Source: Orbaceae bacterium lpD01
Lineage (GTDB): Bacteria > Pseudomonadota > Gammaproteobacteria > Enterobacterales > Orbaceae
Length of the DNA stretch: 64,000 nucleotides
Assembly (NCBI GenBank): GCA_036251705.1
Contig: CP133959.1
Span: 1,923,195-1,987,194, forward strand
Reading direction: 5' to 3'
In this document: one piece after another, positions 59,598-64,000 of the stretch
How the letters are laid out: each line of letters opens with the position of its first letter
How positions within the stretch are numbered: position 1 is the first letter of the stretch
The notes under the pieces: model-generated
The model's database searches: none
What the model saw: the letters and a program-made list of their open reading frames with translations, nothing else
What the model was told of the DNA's origin: nothing
Translations under genes and position numbers: made by a program

Positions 59598-60007
59598 TCA
59601 GCGTACTACTTTTTCAGGCCATTCAAGATTGATACCCTCATTAACATCAATTCTATTTAATGCTATACGATATTTTGCCACACTTTTAAATAAGCTAGAT
59701 CATTGCCAGATGCCATGTCTAATTCGATAGCATCTTGTAAGATCGCAATTTGCTGTGACGCTTCTCTCATTAATGATTGCTTCAATATGATGTTTGAAGC
59801 AATTGCTTCCTCAGTGGAAGGTTGAGAAACCGCCAATATTGCAGCTTCATCAGCTGTAATAGAAATTAGGTTTTCACTAATATAAGCATCTTGTGAGCCA
59901 TCAATCTCATACACAAAAACTTGATTATCTTTATCTTTATCTTTATCTTTATCTTTATCTTTATCTTTAAAATATTTTATATAATCTCCTATCTTAATTC
60001 TCTCCAT
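59598..60007 (-). pseudogene. Phage tail-fibre assembly protein, C-terminal frameshift
   Basis: Tail-fibre assembly chaperones help fibre trimers fold. The gene starts at the ATG at 60007, overlapping the fibre gene end by 19 nt. The frame stops at 59663 after KVWQNIV. Restoring one A in a four-base A-run (plus-strand tttt, 59673-59676) gives KVWQKYRIALNRIDVNEGIN then LEWPEKVVR. This is the hallmark C-terminus of the family (W-x-KYR-x-x-LNR). Residues 15-29 are a Lys-Asp alternation encoded by an in-frame hexamer repeat. The N-terminal GDYIKYFKDKD and AISEN-type block match the family loosely. It may make a shortened but partly functional protein. Confidence 0.75.
59925..59966. repeat. In-frame hexamer repeat, seven perfect copies
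   Basis: Seven TTATCT units on the plus strand encode Lys-Asp repeats in the tail-fibre assembly gene on the minus strand. Hexamer changes would add or remove two residues without breaking the frame. Confidence 0.95.
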
Positions 60008-61350
60008 GAGGAAAAGTCTCTCGTAACTGCCGTCACTTTATATGTTGAATTTATTGGTACAACAATAAAAAGCTGTTGGCCTTGCGACCAGGATGAAAGT
60101 GTGTTTGCATAAGCAAGTAAAATATTATCAACATAGACACTAAACGCACCATTACCATCACCATCACCATCACCAGCCGGTACACTTAAAGACAAAGCAA
60201 TCGCTTTTCCAGTCGTATTCATGTATACCGTATTTGATTTACGATCACTTGATACATTTTGCCAAGTTTGCTCATATCCTAAACCATGAGTTTCGATTTT
60301 TTTATTTAGCTCAGTGATTTTATCTTGCTGGAGATTAATTTGATTAAGTAACTCTAATACATCTAATTCTGCGATAGTTTGTATTTTAGCGAAAACCTTA
60401 ACCTGCCAGTAACCTCTAACAGCATTAACTTCAACATTTTCACTGGTACCATAAATTGAATTTGAACGTGAAGCATCAAAAGTATAAAGATAGGAACCAT
60501 TTAGCGCAGCATTACCAGTATATCCTTTACCGTTTGTATTTTTTTCTTTATCAAATGCCCCGTTTGCAGTGGCATAGGCATCAATATCATCTCGCTGATA
60601 TCCCAAATTACCCGTTATATTTGGTAATCCTTGTTTCTGATATCTAGTCCCACCACCTTTAGTATAAGCAATCAGCGGCACACGAAAAGTATCAGCATTG
60701 ATGACATATTTATTACACTGCCCATACTTTAAGAATTCTGACTGCCAAACTTCTTCAGTCACAATTAATGCAGCCAGATTTTTTTTAATATATGCAACAA
60801 ATTCAGTATAAGCAAAGATTGCATAAAGATTACCATTTAAATGTAAACACTCAGGATGAAGGATTAAATCCCAGTAATGAGCGCCGAGTGGATAACCAGC
60901 CATACTCTTCTGTAAATCATAAACTGCCTTTGATGTCGCGGCCGTCAATTCACTATCACTATCAATTGTAGAACAGCGCTGTACAATCCCTTTGGTCTTT
61001 GTTGAAGCAAGAGGAACATCGATAACCTTATTCCATACCAAAGTATTATTATTTAGTGCTTTATCAGCATTCTCTTTTATTGCAACATAAAGCATACCAT
61101 CATATTTTGTGACAGCATTTTTTGGATAGGGCACAACACTGTCCTATTCAGCAATACCTTGTTCGATCAGGTAATTAATATTCCGATCCACACGCTGAAA
61201 AGCACCATTCATCCACTCTAAAGGGGGTTTTCCTTTAGTTTGTTCAGTTGTCAGTCCCCAACCTCTTTTGATATCAAAAAAAGCTAAGACTTCACCTGAT
61301 TTCCCCTCTTGGGCAAAAATCAAATAATCGGGTTTATTTTGAAATGACAT
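59989..61350 (-). pseudogene. Short tail-fibre protein gene split by an in-frame amber codon
   Basis: The gene begins at the ATG at 61350, with AAAGGAG 5 nt upstream. It encodes 68 residues of a tail-fibre N-terminal domain (FAQEGKSGEVLAFFDIKRGW then PPLEWMNGAFQRVDRNINYL). A TAG at 61144-61146 follows GIAE. The next codons, in the same frame, continue DSVVPYPKNAVTKYDGMLYV for 384 more residues. The family reads GIAEW at this point, so TAG is a probable TGG change. The C-terminal part has GYPLGAHYWDLILHPECLHL and repeats ending near DFSSWRELR. Glycine-aspartate alternation near residue 405 is encoded by a GGTGAT repeat. The downstream part could be re-initiated at a GTG (61134), or the amber could be suppressed. 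Without that, no full fibre is made. Confidence 0.8.
60149..60175. repeat. Hexamer repeat (CCATCA), about four imperfect copies, in the fibre gene
   Basis: CCATTA is followed by three CCATCA units and a partial one. On the coding strand it encodes Gly-Asp alternation ending in Gly-Asn. It is in frame, so slippage would alter a glycine-aspartate linker. Confidence 0.8.
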
Positions 61351-62065
61351 CTTTACTCCTTTAATAAACGTTATGAGCTAAAAATAAACATACTTAAAAA
61401 TGTCATATCAGATCGACCATTAGTATGTGATTAGCGGAACATATCATCTGTTTAAGATGAGACAAATAAGTCTGTTTTGAATGGAATGGAATGAAAAAGA
61501 ATCAATCCCCCCCTACAATCAATTTCCAGAACTGAAGGGTCGATGAAATATGACCAATAATCTATAAAACTAGATCATACTCTTTAACGATTAACGTTAA
61601 GTAGCAACAAGCTATCCAGTAAATCATACATAAACGGACATATCTTACGGGTGAAAGCATCAGGCTATTAACACTAAACTACATCAGGCATATAAAATGC
61701 GTGATTATACTAAATTGCCAGCAATAAAACTGGACAAAACCATTAAGTTTTCAGATGGATTAGAGATAATGACGACATCTTATTCAAACGGATGTCACAT
61801 CTGAAAACTATCAAATCATGTCACGAAAAATTGCTCAGAATCCACATATTTGATTTTAAGGACTTCATATAGACATTAAGTTCTGCAGCACACTAAAATT
61901 ACCAACTCTATTTAATAAAATGCAGCTTAATATTGGACTATCAATTAACCAGATTAGAACATTAAAACCAATTAGAGTAGTCACAACTAATCAATTAAAG
62001 GGCTATACGCCCTTTTCTATTTTTAGCTAATCTGGTATTTTAATTGAAATAAATAAGGAGCTATT
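61351..62065. other. Gap between the tail-fibre gene and the first cargo gene
   Basis: This 715-bp AT-rich gap holds the leader and ribosome site of the fibre gene on the left and one copy of the 51-bp hairpin element at 61995-62045 on the right. A plus-strand frame of about 35 codons from the ATG at 61697 has no homology I recognise. No phage structural gene is seen. Confidence 0.6.
61995..62045 (+). repeat. 51-bp hairpin element, copy 1
   Basis: The element contains AAAGGGC, TATAC, GCCCTTTTC, a hairpin followed by CTATTTTT like a terminator. After it come CTGGTATTTTAATT, which includes TGGTATTTT, an extended -10-like sequence. It lies 20 bp before the SGNH-like gene. A second copy with one mismatch is at 63223-63273. 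Confidence 0.93.
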
Positions 62066-62890
62066 ATGGGGCTAAGAAACTGGTTGTATGCTACTACCGG
62101 AATAAACCTAAAAAAAATTAATCTTCCAGATAATTTTATTGAAATTGCCTCAAAAAAGCGTAGTCTTGATAATGCTGGCGAAATTGAAGTTTTAGCGATT
62201 GGGTCATCCCACGGTGCGCACTCTTTTAATTCTTCAATTATTGATAAATCATTCAATCTCTGTACAACAAGTCAAGACCTTTATTACTCAAATCAATTGT
62301 ATGATTATGTCATTAATAAGCAAAATAAAATCAAAACTGTTATTGTCTATTTTTCTGTTTTTTCTAACGGCTATGATGTCAGTAAAACATCATCAAAGGA
62401 TATTTGTGCTTTTTTTAAAAAGGTATTTAACATAAATTATCAAAATGAAAATAGAGAAATAGAGCAAATATATAAAAAATATAAAAGAATCAATATAAAA
62501 TCATTAGATCTCAAGGAATCTATAAATGGATTTATAGAAGCGAGCACTTTCATAAAAGATGGCGATATAAAATCAAGGGCTAGCAAACATTTAAGAGAAG
62601 CTGGCAGAAAGCCAGAACAATTAAAGCACTTGGTAAGTTTAATAAGAAAATGCAAAAAAAATTCACATGACCTATTGATAATTATACCGCCATCCCGCGC
62701 TGATTATAAAATCCACATAGAACCAAATATTTTCAACAATATAAAAGAAATAGCAAAAAAATATAATTTGAAAATAATTGATTTGTTTGCTTCTGAAATA
62801 TTTGATTACGATGATTTTGGTGATAGCGATCATACGAATATAAAAGGTGCGATTAAGCTAACGGAAGTAATCAGAAATAAAATATTTTAG
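62066..62890 (+). CDS. SGNH-hydrolase-like cargo protein
   Basis: This 274-residue protein has no signal peptide. A nucleophile-type block, LAIGSSHGAHSFN, is near 47-59, and a C-terminal block, DDFGDSDHTNIKGAIKLT near 250, holds the Asp-His pair and Asn typical of SGNH/GDSL esterases. The middle is Lys-rich and helical. The ATG follows AAGGAG with good spacing. Such enzymes deacylate or acylate polysaccharides. Next to phage tail genes, a role in changing the cell surface is possible. The AT content is visibly above that of the core genes, which suggests transfer. Confidence 0.6.
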   Translation: MGLRNWLYATTGINLKKINLPDNFIEIASKKRSLDNAGEIEVLAIGSSHGAHSFNSSIIDKSFNLCTTSQDLYYSNQLYDYVINKQNKIKTVIVYFSVFSNGYDVSKTSSKDICAFFKKVFNINYQNENREIEQIYKKYKRINIKSLDLKESINGFIEASTFIKDGDIKSRASKHLREAGRKPEQLKHLVSLIRKCKKNSHDLLIIIPPSRADYKIHIEPNIFNNIKEIAKKYNLKIIDLFASEIFDYDDFGDSDHTNIKGAIKLTEVIRNKIF

Positions 62891-62894
62891 TCAT

Positions 62895-63188
62895 TTATAA
62901 ATTGCTAGCACTAATGAGTATATCTTCAATATTTTCTAATTTAAAACGCGCAGCTATAGCTTTGATTAAAGCTGAATTTACATTAAAATTAACTGAGCAA
63001 TCAAAATCAATTTTAATCTCAATATTTTCATCATCTAAAATGAAATTTATTACATCATGATAAAGATTTATTTTATTTAATTGCAGCATTAACTGTCTTT
63101 TTGTAACAGGTATTGGTAATAATTTATTTTGATAATCAAACTTTTTAACTTCATCTTCAACCCAAGCATCATCAATAAAAATACACAT
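62895..63188 (-). CDS. Small phage-tail-associated protein
   Basis: This 97-residue protein has the block PVTKRQLMLQLNKINLYHDVI near 28 and FNVNSALIKAIAARFKLENIEDIL at the C-terminus. These resemble small proteins found next to tail-fibre genes in enterobacterial prophages and pyocin-like particles. The family name was not recalled with certainty. It lies on the same strand as the fibre gene and is convergent with the SGNH-like gene, 4 nt away. It may be a leftover of the original tail module. Confidence 0.6.
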   Translation of the reverse strand: MCIFIDDAWVEDEVKKFDYQNKLLPIPVTKRQLMLQLNKINLYHDVINFILDDENIEIKIDFDCSVNFNVNSALIKAIAARFKLENIEDILISASNL

Positions 63189-63222
63189 ATGGTAAGTTTT
63201 TAAATCAATTAATTTTAAATAG

Positions 63223-63273
63223 TTAAAGGGCTATACGCCCTTTTCTATTTTTATCTAATCTGGTATTTTAATT
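63223..63273 (+). repeat. 51-bp hairpin element, copy 2
   Basis: This is identical to copy 1 except for one base (TTTTAT in place of TTTTAG). It lies 21 bp before the acetyltransferase ATG. Both copies have the same orientation as the cargo gene that follows. Confidence 0.93.
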
Positions 63274-63294
63274 AAAAAATTATTAAGGCCACAC

Positions 63295-63864
63295 ATGAAA
63301 TATATTCATATTCTTATTTTCTTAATGACGCATGATTTGACTTTTTTGAAAAAGTGCTGGGAAGCTGAGTTTATAATAAATAAACCATTCACATGGCGAA
63401 GGCTTTTCAGACGATTACGCAAAAATAATAATACATTCATTGCGTGGTGGAGATTGGCTAATGCGATGTATCATCATGGAAATGAGAAGCAAAAAGAAAT
63501 AGGATTAACGCTCGGGCAGAAAGTTAATATAAAATATGGTATAGATATCATGGTCGGCACTAAAATTGGGTATAATTTTACAATAGGCCACTTTTCAGGT
63601 ATTGTTATCGGCGCATCAGCGGTAATCGGTGAAAACTTTTCAATTCGGCAAAATACCACCATTGGCGGCTGCAATGTGAAAATAGGTAATAATGTTTATA
63701 TCGGTGCAAATAGCTGCGTAGTATCTTGTACCCCAAATCAACCGCTAGTAATTGGCGATAACGTTACTGTAGGCGCAATGTCTTTCATCAATAAAGATAT
63801 TCCTGACAATTGCACCGTTTATACTGAAAAAACCAATAAAATCGTAATAAAGCAAACTAACTAA
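63295..63864 (+). CDS. Hexapeptide O-acetyltransferase (CysE-like) cargo protein
   Basis: This 189-residue left-handed beta-helix acetyltransferase has an N-terminal helical cap with two arginine-rich segments (WRRLFRRLRKNNN). The helix coils cover about 75-170: IGYNFTIGHFSGIVIGASAVIG, then NTTIGGCNVKIGNNVYIGAN, and a further coil IGDNVTVGAMSFINKDIPDN. It resembles the serine O-acetyltransferase/polysaccharide acetyltransferase family. The catalytic histidine is probably in IGHFSG. The ATG has AAGGCC upstream, a moderate site. It overlaps the end of the second tail-fibre assembly gene by a few bases. Substrate is unknown; a surface glycan is the likely one from context. Confidence 0.75.
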   Translation: MKYIHILIFLMTHDLTFLKKCWEAEFIINKPFTWRRLFRRLRKNNNTFIAWWRLANAMYHHGNEKQKEIGLTLGQKVNIKYGIDIMVGTKIGYNFTIGHFSGIVIGASAVIGENFSIRQNTTIGGCNVKIGNNVYIGANSCVVSCTPNQPLVIGDNVTVGAMSFINKDIPDNCTVYTEKTNKIVIKQTN

Positions 63865-64000
63865 TCGGCTTTTCTGGCAACGTCATTTCTTCTACTGTGT
63901 TGTCTACTTTATTTAAAAGCACGCGATACTTCCTCCATGCTTTTAATTTCTCCTCATCATCTTCAGCTATATCTAAATCTAGTTCATCTTTAAAATCGAT
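63857..64000 (-). CDS. Second tail-fibre assembly protein, C-terminal end
   Basis: Only the last 47 residues lie in the window. The sequence reads IDFKDELDLDIAEDDEEKLK then AWRKYRVLLNKVDNTVEEMT and ends LPEKPIS. The W-x-KYR-x-LLN block is the hallmark of tail-fibre assembly proteins. It is a divergent paralogue of the copy at 59598-60007. The rest lies beyond the right edge, so a second tail-fibre gene may be there. Confidence 0.8.
   Translation of the reverse strand: MDFKDELDLDIAEDDEEKLKAWRKYRVLLNKVDNTVEEMTLPEKPIS

Noticed and set aside
61697-61804. 35-codon plus-strand frame in the gap before the cargo gene
   Set aside because: It is too short and has no homology I recognise, so it is not reported as a gene.
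1-64000. CRISPR array
   Set aside because: No repeats with regular unique spacers were seen. All tandem arrays are head-to-tail simple repeats.
59221-64000. Complete prophage
   Set aside because: Only fibre, fibre-assembly and cargo genes are present. No integrase, capsid, terminase or repressor lies in this window.

Overview
The window reads as a chromosomal segment of a low-GC gammaproteobacterium. Gene content and order resemble Enterobacterales and Pasteurellaceae, and the whole is most like the insect-gut family Orbaceae (Gilliamella/Orbus/Frischella type). That family assignment is an inference from synteny and protein similarity recalled by eye; no database search was run.

From 1 to about 58.9 kb the window is mostly conserved housekeeping DNA in blocks that keep E. 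coli-like neighbourhoods. These are rlmKL-uup-pqiA (partial), bepA, gpmB-like/rluC, dsbB, rluA, rdgB-hemW, a hippurate-hydrolase-like peptidase with an MHS transporter, rluD-pgeF opposite bamD-yaeH, and ypfJ-ampD-yqcC. Next come a complete type IV pilus set pilA-B-C-D running into coaE-zapD-yacG-tsaD, a periplasmic choloylglycine-hydrolase-family enzyme, a secreted CYTH-like protein, plsY, and uvrA divergent from ssb. Further right are marC, ycaR-lpxK-msbA-comEC, ihfB-rpsA-cmk-aroA, a sugar acetyltransferase, an XRE regulator, a decayed NTF2/SnoaL-like pseudogene, and tRNA-Asp(GTC) with a clear sigma70 promoter. The last core block is dnaQ opposite rnhA-gloB-mltD, then yafD, gshA, a racemase, rlmC, an EamA exporter, and two cspA-family genes around yoaH. 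Pilus genes and comEC together suggest DNA-uptake potential.

From about 59.2 kb to the right edge the content changes to phage-tail DNA. There is a short tail-fibre gene split by an in-frame amber codon, its tail-fibre-assembly gene with a C-terminal frameshift, and a small tail-associated protein. The C-terminal end of a second tail-fibre-assembly gene lies at the edge. Two AT-rich plus-strand cargo genes are interspersed, an SGNH-hydrolase-like protein and a hexapeptide O-acetyltransferase. Each is preceded by an almost identical 51-bp element made of a terminator-like hairpin and a possible promoter. This duplicated cargo unit inside a tail-fibre locus is the most unusual structure in the window. 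A plausible reading is a cargo site for surface-modifying enzymes that could affect phage adsorption.

Short tandem repeats are unusually frequent. An octamer array lies just upstream of the EamA exporter promoter, a tetramer array lies upstream of the choloylglycine hydrolase, a heptamer array lies near tRNA-Asp, and an in-frame hexamer array lies inside the tail-fibre-assembly gene. Several could make expression or protein length variable between strains.
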